This document shows positions 32,432-40,532 of a DNA stretch of 64,000 bases, piece after piece. Both the position numbers and the translations under genes were made by a program. Below the pieces are notes generated by a model that saw only the letters and a program-made list of their open reading frames with translations, was not told the DNA's origin and did no database searches. Position 1 is the stretch's first letter, and every line of letters starts with the position of its first letter. Source of the stretch: Terriglobia bacterium (GTDB lineage: Bacteria; Acidobacteriota; Terriglobia; Terriglobales; Acidobacteriaceae); assembly GCA_020073165.1 (NCBI GenBank), contig JAIQFP010000015.1, positions 1 through 64,000 of the forward strand. The letters are read 5' to 3'.

Positions 32432-33214
32432 ATGAACAGGAAATTGGGGTGGGCTCTTGCAGGGTTGTGTGCGCTTGTGATGGCTGTTGTTGCGGCGATA
32501 CCGGCGTGCGCACAGACCTCCGAAGTGAAAGAGAAGCCACCCATGTACTCGTACATTGGGAATTGGGCCATCCCTCGCGCGCAGTGGGCCGAGTGGGACA
32601 AACAAACCGCGGCGAATCAGAAGATGATGGAGAAGGCTATTGCCGACGGAACCATCATCGCGTACGGCGCCGACACGATTCTGATTCACGAGTCGGATGG
32701 GGTAACGCACGACAACTGGTGGTCGTCCATGTCCATGGCGGGTCTACTCAGTGTGCTGGACCAGAGCTACAAGTCCGGCAGTGCGACGGCTCCTGTCCTG
32801 GTCAGCGCCACCAAGCACTGGGATAACCTCTACGTCAGCCGGTATTACAACTGGCATCCCGGGTCCTGGACAGGTGTGTACACCCGCGTGGCGTCCTATC
32901 AGTTAAAGACGGACGCGCCGAACGACGCGCTAGACATGGTCAGCAAGAACCTCTTCGTGCCGATGCTGGAAAAACTACTGGCCGACGGAGCCATCCGCGA
33001 GTACGAGATTGATACCCAGGCGATCCACACCGACACGCCGGGCATGTTTCTGGTGGTTATTATCGCGGCGGACGGCGCAGGACTGGATAAGTTCAACGCG
33101 GCCGTGCGGGACAACATGAAGTCGAGTCCGCTAGCTGGTCCGGCCCTGGGTTCGATGGTGGATTTCAGCGTCCACCGCGACGAATTAGCCCGTACCAACG
33201 CCACGTACAAATAG
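32432..33214 (+). CDS. Exported protein of unknown function
   Basis: A 260-residue protein. Residues 1-27 form a signal peptide (AIPACAQ). The mature part has two similar halves, each resembling an alpha/beta-barrel dimer fold (YIGNWAIPRAQWAEWD and AIHTDTPGMFLVVIIAAD), but no family is recognised with confidence. ATG 32432 follows GGGGAGA at about 32420-32426, a suitable ribosome binding site; longer frames starting in the tRNA gene are not real. No partner gene is close on the same strand. Confidence 0.7.
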   Translation: MNRKLGWALAGLCALVMAVVAAIPACAQTSEVKEKPPMYSYIGNWAIPRAQWAEWDKQTAANQKMMEKAIADGTIIAYGADTILIHESDGVTHDNWWSSMSMAGLLSVLDQSYKSGSATAPVLVSATKHWDNLYVSRYYNWHPGSWTGVYTRVASYQLKTDAPNDALDMVSKNLFVPMLEKLLADGAIREYEIDTQAIHTDTPGMFLVVIIAADGAGLDKFNAAVRDNMKSSPLAGPALGSMVDFSVHRDELARTNATYK

Positions 33215-33513
33215 GCCTTGGGTTTGACCATCGCCTTGCCGGTCCGCGGGTGGCCCGAGCTTTTCAGGGAGCCGCTCGCGGGCTGATCTTACGGCTTCCC
33301 GCTTGCCTCCCGCTAAGGGCTTCTCGAGAACCGGCGGCGATGTTCGATTTGAGCGACCCCAGAGTAGCTTCGGATAGTCATCCTGAGCTGATGAAAAAGA
33401 TAGGGGCGGCGGGCCGGCACTAGTCAGTTTCGATTCGCACAGTCATCCTGCGGGAAACCAAACTGTCCGCTCCAGCGCGCCGCCCTCTTGTTTCTAAGTG
33501 TGCGCGATTTCAC
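33215..33513. other. Intergenic region between convergent genes
   Basis: Contains two short AGTCATCCTG motifs (near 33377 and 33440), part of a dispersed intergenic repeat also seen inside dnaG. No gene or clear terminator is seen. Confidence 0.4.
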
Positions 33514-35079
33514 CTACGGCAATGGAACCGCGGCAAAAACCACGTCCTGCACATGGTGACCTGAAACTGAACGCCGTCCGTCCGTCCAGGTAATGAAGGC
33601 ATTTCCGTTTAGAGTCGTGTTGTAATCGTAATCGCCCGCGTAGCAAGCCTGGACCCCGGGGTCCGGCTGTTCTGGCTGGGCCATCAAGGGGCTGACGGGA
33701 ACCGGCGGCATGAAGCTGGCGCCATTGTCGGTGGAGATGCGCGCAATGCGTTCGTACTGACATCCCGGGTCAGTGGCATTGTGGCATGCGGCAGTAGCCT
33801 TGCGACGATCGTACCAGGCGGCCGTCACCCTGCCATTCGCATCGGCAGAAAGGGAGGGCATCCACTGCGATTTGAATTGCGCGTCCGCCGTACCCTGTAG
33901 TTTCTTAGGTGTGGACCAGGTCACGCCATTGTCGGTCGAACGAACGTAATAGATGTCCCCGGGGTCGCTATTCGCCGTCCCCAATCCGGCGTAGGCATAA
34001 TGCACGACGCCGTTGGGGCCCACGGCCGGCTCTCCCCAGCCCATGTGCCGGATGATGGGATTAATTTTTGCGAAGTACGGGTTGTCGCACAGCCCGTCGC
34101 AGACCGGCTTGAATCGCGGACCCATGGTGGACGAAGTCCAGGTAACGCCGCCATCCAGCGATTTGTACATCACATTCTGGCGGGTAGCGCAACCTCCTCC
34201 ACCCTCATCCATGCCGGCGACAAACACTGTGCTATTCGCGCCTTCAAACCTCGGCGCGCCCACCGGCGAGCCGGTGATCTGCACGTCGCGAATGAAGGTG
34301 CTGCCGTTGGCGATCCGCACTGGAGCGCTCCAGCTGGTGCCGTTGTCGGAGTGAGTTACCGAAGTGGCTCCGACGCCGACCGCGAAGTCATTCCAGGAGA
34401 CGTACATGCGTCCGTAGGTTCCGCTGGTCGGTTCGTTGTCCACCCACATCGATTCGCGATCGTCGCTGCCGCCGTTATGAGCGCATGCCCCGACGGTCCA
34501 AGTGATGCCATCGTTCGAGGTCCACAAACCAATGCCCTGCCCACCGCAGCCGGTTGCCAGGTCGCCCGCAAACCACATGCCCAACTTGGCGTTAAAGACC
34601 ACGATCGGATCTCCGAAATTAGTCCCATGCCCGCTCCCAAACGGCGGCGGCAAGATTTCCGTGAAGGTGGTGCCCCCATCGGTAGAGTAGGAGGTGCCCG
34701 AATACTGGTTGGCGTTGTGGTCGTTATAGTTGACCACGATGGTTGGGTCCACGCTGCTGGCCCACACCATGCTTTCGCTCTTCGTACAATTCTGAGCGTT
34801 GCTGCAAGCGCGGCTGCTCACACGGATATTCGGGGGAGCCGGGGGTCTGCTGTCGGCCGTTCCCGGCCGCCCGCCTTGCACTAATCCGCAGTCAATCAGG
34901 ACCCGTCCCGCCCGCATGTTGTCCTGCTTGAGGATTCCCAGGGCCTGAATCTGAGAGCAATCGATACCCACCGATGTCATCTGAGCTTGCGCTGACGTCG
35001 GCTGAAGCATGCATGCCGCCAGCAACAGGGCTGGAAGCGCAAAATAGCAAAGTGTTCTACTTCTGCCGTACATCTTCAT
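33514..35079 (-). CDS. Exported BNR/Asp-box beta-propeller (sialidase-like fold)
   Basis: A 521-residue protein with a signal peptide (about 1-33, AQAQ). Asp-box motifs S-x-D-x-G-x-x-W/F recur: STDGGTTF, TSNDGITW, KSLDGGVTW, RSTDNGVTW and STDNGASF, marking successive blades of a six- or seven-bladed propeller. The sialidase arginine triad and Asp/Glu/Tyr set are not evident, so enzymatic sialidase activity is not claimed. Cysteines occur in likely disulphide pairs (CDGLCDN). The stop lies in intergenic space; its start overlaps the parvulin gene stop by 4 bp. Confidence 0.82.
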   Translation of the reverse strand: MKMYGRSRTLCYFALPALLLAACMLQPTSAQAQMTSVGIDCSQIQALGILKQDNMRAGRVLIDCGLVQGGRPGTADSRPPAPPNIRVSSRACSNAQNCTKSESMVWASSVDPTIVVNYNDHNANQYSGTSYSTDGGTTFTEILPPPFGSGHGTNFGDPIVVFNAKLGMWFAGDLATGCGGQGIGLWTSNDGITWTVGACAHNGGSDDRESMWVDNEPTSGTYGRMYVSWNDFAVGVGATSVTHSDNGTSWSAPVRIANGSTFIRDVQITGSPVGAPRFEGANSTVFVAGMDEGGGGCATRQNVMYKSLDGGVTWTSSTMGPRFKPVCDGLCDNPYFAKINPIIRHMGWGEPAVGPNGVVHYAYAGLGTANSDPGDIYYVRSTDNGVTWSTPKKLQGTADAQFKSQWMPSLSADANGRVTAAWYDRRKATAACHNATDPGCQYERIARISTDNGASFMPPVPVSPLMAQPEQPDPGVQACYAGDYDYNTTLNGNAFITWTDGRRSVSGHHVQDVVFAAVPLP

Positions 35080-36089
35080 TGGTTGTCTCCTGTTTTTTCT
35101 GCAGATTTTTGAAGCTTAGAAGGTGGGTTGGAATCAGGCCGCTGCTCCCGTGAACCAGCCACCGCTTTCCCGAAGTAGTCCTCGTCCATCCAAATACCGG
35201 CTTTCTTTTTCAGTTCATCCAACTTGCCTTGCATCTTCTGACCCTGCACTCGCTGCTCGATAATCGACGAAACCTCTGCCAGTGGCCGCCGGTCGCGCTC
35301 CACCAAATGAAGCAGGATTAGCTTGTCCGGCGTGTCTTCTCCCTCGGCCCACTGGCCTTTCTGGAGCGCAAACGCCACCTTCTCCAGGTTGGCTGGCAAC
35401 GCCCCGCGCGTAAAGGGGATAGGTTCGGCATCCAACAGGCCCTCATCGGAGCCTTGGAACGATTCCGCCAGTTTTTCGGGGTCGCCTCCTGAGGCCGAAG
35501 CCTGAAGGATCGCATCAGCCCGGGCCCGGGCGGCCTCGGGAGCCAAACCATGCATATTGGCGGCGCCTGCTCCCGTCTTCCAGATGAAGAGTCTGCGGAC
35601 TTGCACTCGGTCGAATTCTGCCAGGTGGGAAGAATAGTATTCCCTGACTTCCTCAGCGCTGGGTTTTGACTGACGCATCAGGCTGGCGAATTGAGCGTCG
35701 GACAATATCTGCAAGCGATCGACGGCCAGCTGGCGGCGAATCTCGGGGGAAGCGTCCAGGTGATCGGCCACCGCCTGCTGGGAAAGCATCAGCACCGAGG
35801 CGTAGTCGTCGCCGAGGCGGCGCCGGTCCTTCTCGTCAGCCTCGGGTTTGTCGGCGTCACTCTTTGGCTCGATATCGCCGATCATCGACTCGAACTCCGC
35901 CCGCGTAACCTGCACTCCGCCAACTTTGAGAACCACGTGGTTGGCGGCAGGCGCTGCTTTTTTCGCGGGTGTGGAGGTCGAAGCCGCCGGTGTGCTAGCG
36001 GAGTTTTGGCTGTGAGAATCTTGCGCCTGGCCAACACCAGCCACGACGCATACCAACAAAAGGTGAAGGGCAATGCGTGCGCTAGTCAA
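35076..36089 (-). CDS. Parvulin/SurA-like exported peptidyl-prolyl isomerase
   Basis: A 337-residue protein. The TTG at 36089 is chosen because AGAGGAG lies ten bases upstream and a signal peptide (TSARIALHLLLVCVVAGVGQAQ) follows. A Ser/Thr/Ala-rich linker leads to a SurA-type N-terminal domain (VLKVGGVQVTRAEFESMI) and a parvulin-like core (about 150-280, RRLFIWKTGAG and PFTRGALPANLEKVAFAL). It probably folds exported proteins in the periplasm. Its stop codon overlaps the start of the BNR propeller gene (ATGA), suggesting a dedicated chaperone-client pair. Confidence 0.8.
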   Translation of the reverse strand: MTSARIALHLLLVCVVAGVGQAQDSHSQNSASTPAASTSTPAKKAAPAANHVVLKVGGVQVTRAEFESMIGDIEPKSDADKPEADEKDRRRLGDDYASVLMLSQQAVADHLDASPEIRRQLAVDRLQILSDAQFASLMRQSKPSAEEVREYYSSHLAEFDRVQVRRLFIWKTGAGAANMHGLAPEAARARADAILQASASGGDPEKLAESFQGSDEGLLDAEPIPFTRGALPANLEKVAFALQKGQWAEGEDTPDKLILLHLVERDRRPLAEVSSIIEQRVQGQKMQGKLDELKKKAGIWMDEDYFGKAVAGSREQRPDSNPPSKLQKSAEKTGDNQ

Positions 36090-36873
36090 GCCCCGGCTCT
36101 CCTCTGGGATAAACACCTTTATGAAGTGCAAACCCAAGTAATCTCAATTCACGTGTGATGACCTCATCACCAACCGTCGCCGCAGTCAGACCCTGTCCTC
36201 AGTCGCTTCCGGGAGACAAAGGTGATGAGCAGAAAGACCCTTATTTATCAAGTTACTACGAGCAATAGTAACCGCGGGCTTAACCTAGATCATCAACGTG
36301 GTCGCTGTCAATGTGCAAGACAATGCACACTTCGGAGGCGCAAATTTGCGCTTTTTGCAAAAGTGCGGTGTGTCTCTGCCGGCAAATTCTTTCGGCATCG
36401 TTTCTTCCTACTGTGCGTGAGTCGCAATCGCCCAACCGCCTTCGCCCCGAATGCGTTCACGCTCTGGTCACGAACGCCACGGCTTGCATGCACTAGTCTA
36501 TAGGGGCGTATCGGTGTGTAGGGGTTTGATTGTTGGATCCACTACCCGGAAAGCACAGCAGCTCAAGCAGATGTACGACACTCCAGCGATCAATGTAGCC
36601 ATGACGTTCATGGAGGTTTTTCCGACCGGCCTCGTCGTCACCGCACTCTCTGCCGGGGTTCTCCGGAAGAAGGTGCGCGAACCCTGAGAACGGGACGCGC
36701 AAGCATGTTTGTAGCCAGGGCACAGGGCGTGGACCTTTGTGCGAAGATATGTTTTGATCGCCAGATTGTGGCACCTATTACGGGGCTTCCCAGGCCAGGG
36801 CATAGATCTGCTGATTTCCGGTATTGCGCAACAACAGAGGAGCGTCAGCAGACAAACCTATCCTTAGCGGCAT
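36090..36873. other. Long intergenic stretch with relics
   Basis: About 780 bp of lower GC than the neighbours. It contains a self-complementary GCGCAAATTTGCGC followed by TTTTT (36338-36356), which could terminate a plus-strand transcript, and a membrane-protein fragment at 36541-36687. Short open frames such as a Cys-rich one near 36311 lack ribosome binding sites and are not called. Confidence 0.4.
36541..36687 (+). pseudogene. DUF4199-like membrane protein C-terminal fragment
   Basis: The frame ends MYDTPAINVAMTFMEVFPTG then LVVTALSAGVLRKK, resembling the last helix and basic tail of DUF4199 proteins. The earlier helices are not found upstream, where the sequence is non-coding in character. 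Probably a truncated relic, though a very small membrane protein cannot be excluded. Confidence 0.4.
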
Positions 36874-37554
36874 TCAGGATTTCAATCTCTTCTCTGCCAG
36901 TTCGGCGGCATCCCGCACCGCTTTTTCCACCCGGCGGGCGCGTGATTCAGGATCGCGGTAATAGAAGATGCCCAGCAGGTGGCCGCGCCGGCGGGACGGA
37001 GACATGAGTGCCCATCCCTGGCGGGCGCGGGGATCTTGTGCAAACGCTACCTGCAGGATGGGAGGCAGCTCGCGTTCGGCCTCCATGGTGGCCAGCAAGC
37101 GCTCCGCGATCTGCTCGGCGCGGCGGGTGCGAGCCTCGGCACTCTTTACATCTGATACCCACTTGCTGATTTCATTGCGTGTGGAGTGGTTCAGCCGGTC
37201 GAACCAGCGGCGCAGCGAGCGGTCCTCCGCCAGCGCGCGCTTCAGTTCGTCGGGCATAGTGACGATGCGGACTTCGGTATCGGGTTCCAGGAGGAATTGC
37301 GCAGTACTGCCGGGAGCAACTTTGCCGCCGGCCTGCATGCGCTTGTTTACGATCATAATGTGTCCGCCCTTGCGGGTGGGAAACAGCGAGCTGCGAAAGG
37401 CGAAACCATTGATTTCTCCTCGCACCCGCAGTTGCCCGCGCTTTCCCCAGAGCTTGGCCACATCCAGCGGAATGTGGATGAGCACCCAGTTCAGACGCGA
37501 GGCGGCGCGTTCCAGGGTGGCGCGGAACGACTTGGCCTTGGGTTTGGTCACCAC
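36874..37554 (-). CDS. YdeI/OmdA-like protein with DUF1905 domain
   Basis: A 226-residue soluble protein. The N-terminal DUF1905 domain (about 5-95) shows NWVLIHIPLDVAKLWGKRG and a following RGEINGFAFRSSL. The C-terminal part (about 105-190) is YdeI/OmdA-like: TMPDELKRALAEDRSLRRWF and LNHSTRNEISKWV. Members are small conserved proteins implicated in resistance to bacteriocins or peptides in enterobacteria; function here is unknown. GTG 37554 is chosen with GGAAG seven bases upstream. It starts 17 bp after the end of the upstream minus-strand gene, so they may form one transcript. Confidence 0.82.
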   Translation of the reverse strand: MVTKPKAKSFRATLERAASRLNWVLIHIPLDVAKLWGKRGQLRVRGEINGFAFRSSLFPTRKGGHIMIVNKRMQAGGKVAPGSTAQFLLEPDTEVRIVTMPDELKRALAEDRSLRRWFDRLNHSTRNEISKWVSDVKSAEARTRRAEQIAERLLATMEAERELPPILQVAFAQDPRARQGWALMSPSRRRGHLLGIFYYRDPESRARRVEKAVRDAAELAEKRLKS

Positions 37555-37570
37555 GGTTGTGCTTCCACCC

Positions 37571-38281
37571 TCATTTTGGTTGTGAATCTTCGGGCATGAT
37601 GCCGTGGATCGTGCTGGGCATCGCTGGTGGTGTAATCGCTGCCGGAAGATTCCAATTCGAGTACTGCACCCGCAACGCCCCGAAGCGCAGCTCATATGGA
37701 AGGTGCGTGGCTTCGTCCACACACATGGTTCCGAGCGGCCCGCTAGGTGCAATGATTTCCCACACGCGGCACGCGCCTCCCTGAAACTGCAACAGGCTGC
37801 CTTGCCGGAGTCTCGCGGACTGCTTCAGGCTGTCCAGTGTGGCCAGCAGGGTTGCCGGCCCGGCCATTGGACCTCCACGGCATTTGTCAGTAGCAGGCCG
37901 GGGCTGGGACGCCCAGGGATCGGTGCCCTCCCGGGCATAAAACATGTCTTTGGTCTCGACCGATTCTTCGGCCATAGTCGTCTGTCCAGAAGCCGAGGAA
38001 GTGTGGGTGACGGTGTGAGAATCAAAAGGACAGACCACATCCTGGTCGGTCTGGAAAGCCTGGCCGTGCATGGTGCCCAGGGTGGTCACCCGCCATGCCC
38101 GGGCATTCTGCACGGCGTACGCGATGCGATCCAACTCGCCCGGCGGAGAAAAGGTCTCAGCCGGGGACGCCATCCTGGGTCTTGAAGGCCACACCCACCA
38201 GATTACAAACGCCAGCAGGAATCCGGCGGCCAGGGCGATGCTGTTCCTGCCACCGGGCAAAGATCTGAGAGGATTCAGCAT
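37571..38281 (-). CDS. Membrane-anchored hypothetical protein
   Basis: A 236-residue protein with one N-terminal helix (about 16-34, IALAAGFLLAFVIWWVW) and a large extracytoplasmic part. Cysteine residues occur in VVCPFDSH, KCRGGP, ACRVWE and MCVDEA, probably paired. LPYELRFGALRVQYSNWN near the end resembles the last strands of a beta-sheet outer-membrane-lipoprotein carrier fold, but I do not claim the family. Four genes on this strand (36874-39620) lie close together and could be co-transcribed. Confidence 0.65.
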   Translation of the reverse strand: MLNPLRSLPGGRNSIALAAGFLLAFVIWWVWPSRPRMASPAETFSPPGELDRIAYAVQNARAWRVTTLGTMHGQAFQTDQDVVCPFDSHTVTHTSSASGQTTMAEESVETKDMFYAREGTDPWASQPRPATDKCRGGPMAGPATLLATLDSLKQSARLRQGSLLQFQGGACRVWEIIAPSGPLGTMCVDEATHLPYELRFGALRVQYSNWNLPAAITPPAMPSTIHGIMPEDSQPK

Positions 38282-38293
38282 CAAGCTCGCATT

Positions 38294-38635
38294 CTACCGT
38301 CTCGAGACGTTGAGCTCGGTAATTACGACGCGCGTCTTGTTGGGCAGGAGGATAGTCAGGGCCGAGGAGAACTTTTGTGCCAGGGCCTCCCGCAGGGGCT
38401 CGGGGGCCTCACGCGTGTCGCCGTACTCAAAACGCGCACCTTCAAATTGGATATTCATGGCGCAGGATAACTTGAAACGTGGCGGGATCATGAGCAGCAC
38501 TTCGTCGTCAGAAACATCCGTGACGAAGCCCTCGAAGGCAAACTTCAATGAAGGCGCCGCCAGGGTAACGCGGATCAGGGAAGTCTTGTCCTTCCAACCT
38601 TTGAGCAGCAGCACGGCTTCGGCGGGAGAGATCAT
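38294..38635 (-). CDS. Small hypothetical protein
   Basis: A 113-residue soluble protein with an alternating strand pattern (SLIRVTLAAPSLKFAFEG, DEVLLMIPPRF). No family is recognised. The ATG at 38635 is used; a GTG at 38656 would overlap the upstream copper-protein gene. It starts 8 bp after that gene's stop and is probably co-transcribed. Confidence 0.65.
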   Translation of the reverse strand: MISPAEAVLLLKGWKDKTSLIRVTLAAPSLKFAFEGFVTDVSDDEVLLMIPPRFKLSCAMNIQFEGARFEYGDTREAPEPLREALAQKFSSALTILLPNKTRVVITELNVSRR

Positions 38636-38642
38636 TGCGTCG

Positions 38643-39620
38643 CTACCGTTTACCACGCACCAGGCTTTGCCACATGTCGGCATCGCTGTCCGGCATGAAA
38701 TAGCCGACCACCATGCCCATAGCGCCTCCGGGCAGGTCGTGCCCACTATCGTTCTGGTACGTTGCGGTGACCTTGACCATCTCGCCTTTGCCGAGATGGT
38801 AGCCGCCGCGGTCCATGAAGTAGACGACCGGCATGGATTGCAGCCGTCCCTGGGCATCCAGCTTGGAGTCGAGGGTCGCGATGTTGTCGTTGCGAGTGAG
38901 ATTCTGGAAAACGAGTTGGCGGCCGTAGTTGTGCATGTGGCCACCCACTCCCAGCAAAATGCCTGAATGCTCCATCTTGAGAGTACCCGAGGTGACGTTG
39001 GGTCCGGGTTTGAGGTCGTATTCAGATTCCGTCGCGCACTGCCGGACATCGAACCACGCGGGATAAACACTTTTCAACTGGGCGCCGCTCGCCAGTCGGT
39101 ACTCCATCTTTACTTCGAGATAGGTCTGCGCGTGGCCAGTGTCCGTGGGATTGTAGAACATGCTGCTCACACGCATGCGGTCGCGGGCATGGACGCGATA
39201 TCCGATGCCGGGGATCGCCGGCCAATCATTCAGCTCGCTGCCCGCGCCGAAGATGTGCTCCTCGTGGGTGGGGCAGATGAAGTCCGAACGTCCGGTATTC
39301 CAGAACGCCACGTGATGCAGCAAGGGAGCGGGCAGAGTGTTGCCAGCCTCGTCGGTCAGGCGCGGGTGATACGCGACCAACCACCCGTCAAAAGGAATAC
39401 GGAAAAAAAGATCTGCGGGTTGCGCCACGGCTATGTGATCGGCGTGTGCGGGCAGATGAATGGGGCCAAGGCGAACGGTGAGGACCTGAGCGGCGGGATC
39501 GTCGTGAATTTCCAGCTTGGCCGCAGGATCGTGGTGCATCGCCATGTGATGCTCGTGCTGGGCAAGAGCGGAAGTCGCAGTCCAGAGCAGGAGCAGGCAA
39601 GGGATAAGAAATCTTGTCAT
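38643..39620 (-). CDS. Exported protein resembling copper type II monooxygenases (PHM/DBH fold)
   Basis: A 325-residue protein with a signal peptide (MTRFLIPCLLLLWTATSALA). The mature N terminus is His/Met-rich (QHEHHMAMHHD). The pattern of two domains with a histidine pair LLHHVAFWN in the first and GVGGHMHNYGRQLVF (H-x-H) in the second is that of peptidylglycine/dopamine-type copper monooxygenases, whose second copper is bound by H, H and M. A candidate Met ligand lies in GGAMGMVVGYFM. The hydroxylating reaction is not certain, since several exported relatives are uncharacterised. ATG 39620 is preferred to a TTG at 39638. Confidence 0.6.
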   Translation of the reverse strand: MTRFLIPCLLLLWTATSALAQHEHHMAMHHDPAAKLEIHDDPAAQVLTVRLGPIHLPAHADHIAVAQPADLFFRIPFDGWLVAYHPRLTDEAGNTLPAPLLHHVAFWNTGRSDFICPTHEEHIFGAGSELNDWPAIPGIGYRVHARDRMRVSSMFYNPTDTGHAQTYLEVKMEYRLASGAQLKSVYPAWFDVRQCATESEYDLKPGPNVTSGTLKMEHSGILLGVGGHMHNYGRQLVFQNLTRNDNIATLDSKLDAQGRLQSMPVVYFMDRGGYHLGKGEMVKVTATYQNDSGHDLPGGAMGMVVGYFMPDSDADMWQSLVRGKR

Positions 39621-39671
39621 AGCCGGCGTCGCTTCCAAGAAGTGTATCGCGGACGGCGTGCGCGCGTACGC

Positions 39672-40073
39672 TCAGTGCCGGGCGGAAAGCATGGTGAGGA
39701 TTTCACGTAGCCCCTGGCGGATACGTTGCAGATCCGCCGGAGAGCGACCCGGGAAGGGGAGCGGCGACTGTTTCTTATCGCCTTTGACCTCCGAACGGAT
39801 TTGCTGGCGCGCTCCGGCAATGGTGAAGCCTTCCTCATATAGGAGCTTCTTGATATGCAGGACGTTTTCAACGTCCTTGTGGCGATACATGCGCTGACCG
39901 GTGCTGCTCTTGACAGGCTTGAGTTGAGGGAATTCGGTTTCCCAGAAGCGCAGAACATAGGCCGGAAGACGGCAAAGTCGGGCGACTTCTCCGATGCGGA
40001 AGTAAAGCTTTTCCGGGATGACGACTTCGGCGGTTCTGCCGGACTTGGCCGTCGCTTTGACTCGCGGGCTCAT
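39672..40073 (-). CDS. MerR-family transcriptional regulator
   Basis: A 133-residue regulator. The N-terminal winged helix (about 22-90) contains [31 protein letters not shown] and [20 protein letters not shown], matching MerR proteins. The C-terminal coiled segment is short ([19 protein letters not shown]) and lacks metal-binding cysteines, so this is a HspR/CueR-unlike, effector-less type common in acidobacteria and Myxococcota. ATG 40073 is chosen by family length; the frame is open further upstream. Confidence 0.88.
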   Translation of the reverse strand: MSPRVKATAKSGRTAEVVIPEKLYFRIGEVARLCRLPAYVLRFWETEFPQLKPVKSSTGQRMYRHKDVENVLHIKKLLYEEGFTIAGARQQIRSEVKGDKKQSPLPFPGRSPADLQRIRQGLREILTMLSARH

Positions 40074-40215
40074 GGTAGATCGGGAAGTGACGTCTGTCGC
40101 GTCAAGGAGTTCGCCCTTCCTACCCCGCGTTTCTAGCACGACCCGGGCTCCGCGACAACCCCGATTTTGCGGGTATGGCACTTTTGGGTGGGGCGGGCGA
40201 AATCGGGCTAATGCG

Positions 40216-40249
40216 AAAAAACCTCTCAAGAGGTGCTTCTCTTGAGAGG
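40216..40249 (-). terminator. Strong Rho-independent terminator of the small lysine-rich gene
   Basis: An 11-bp perfect stem (40222-40232 with 40239-40249) and a 6-nt loop, followed on the minus strand by six T (40216-40221). It ends about 50 nt after the small peptide gene. Confidence 0.9.
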
Positions 40250-40296
40250 CTCTTCAGAACTTTCTAGTCCGGTGCGAGGTATCGTCTCGCTGACGG

Positions 40297-40341
40297 TTAG
40301 TGTTTCTTTTTCTTCTTCGCTGCCTTTTTCTTTGCTGGCAT
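40297..40341 (-). CDS. 14-residue lysine-rich peptide gene
   Basis: ATG (40341) to TAA encodes MPAKKKAAKKKKKH: nine Lys, three Ala, one Pro, one His after the initiator Met. A ribosome binding site GGAGGG lies six bases before the ATG on the minus strand. A promoter-like TTGACA/CAATAT pair lies 90-120 bp upstream, and a strong intrinsic terminator follows, so this peptide is the sole product of a short transcript of about 200 nt. Such a peptide could bind nucleic acid or anionic lipid, as with histone H1-like tails; function is unknown. The alternative is that the transcript is a regulatory RNA and the peptide incidental, but the well-placed SD argues for translation. Confidence 0.6.
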   Translation of the reverse strand: MPAKKKAAKKKKKH

Positions 40342-40432
40342 GAAGTTCCCTCCGTGAACGATTTTCCCTTGCAAGGGGCCTAAATCCAAAATCCTGCCCA
40401 ATTCCTAGCATGGGCAAGGCCATTACCCCAAG

Positions 40433-40461
40433 ATATTGCGGGGTCTTATCTCTGTTGTCAA
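40433..40461 (-). promoter_or_regulatory. Putative sigma-70 promoter for the lysine-rich peptide gene
   Basis: On the minus strand a consensus TTGACA (40456-40461) is followed after exactly 17 bp by CAATAT (40433-40438), a weak -10. The 5' leader would be about 85 nt. Confidence 0.5.
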
Positions 40462-40532
40462 CACAATTCTTCGCTGCAAGGTTGGCTTCAAGACGACCGG
40501 TGACGTAACCAGTGGCGTACACTTTGTGCGGC

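Noticed and set aside
36311-36496. Cys-rich 61-codon open frame
   Set aside because: No ribosome binding site, located in low-GC intergenic DNA with a terminator-like palindrome in its middle.
38658-39070. N-terminal extension of the small gene at 38294
   Set aside because: This part is the shifted frame of the copper-monooxygenase-like gene; the real small protein begins at about 38635.
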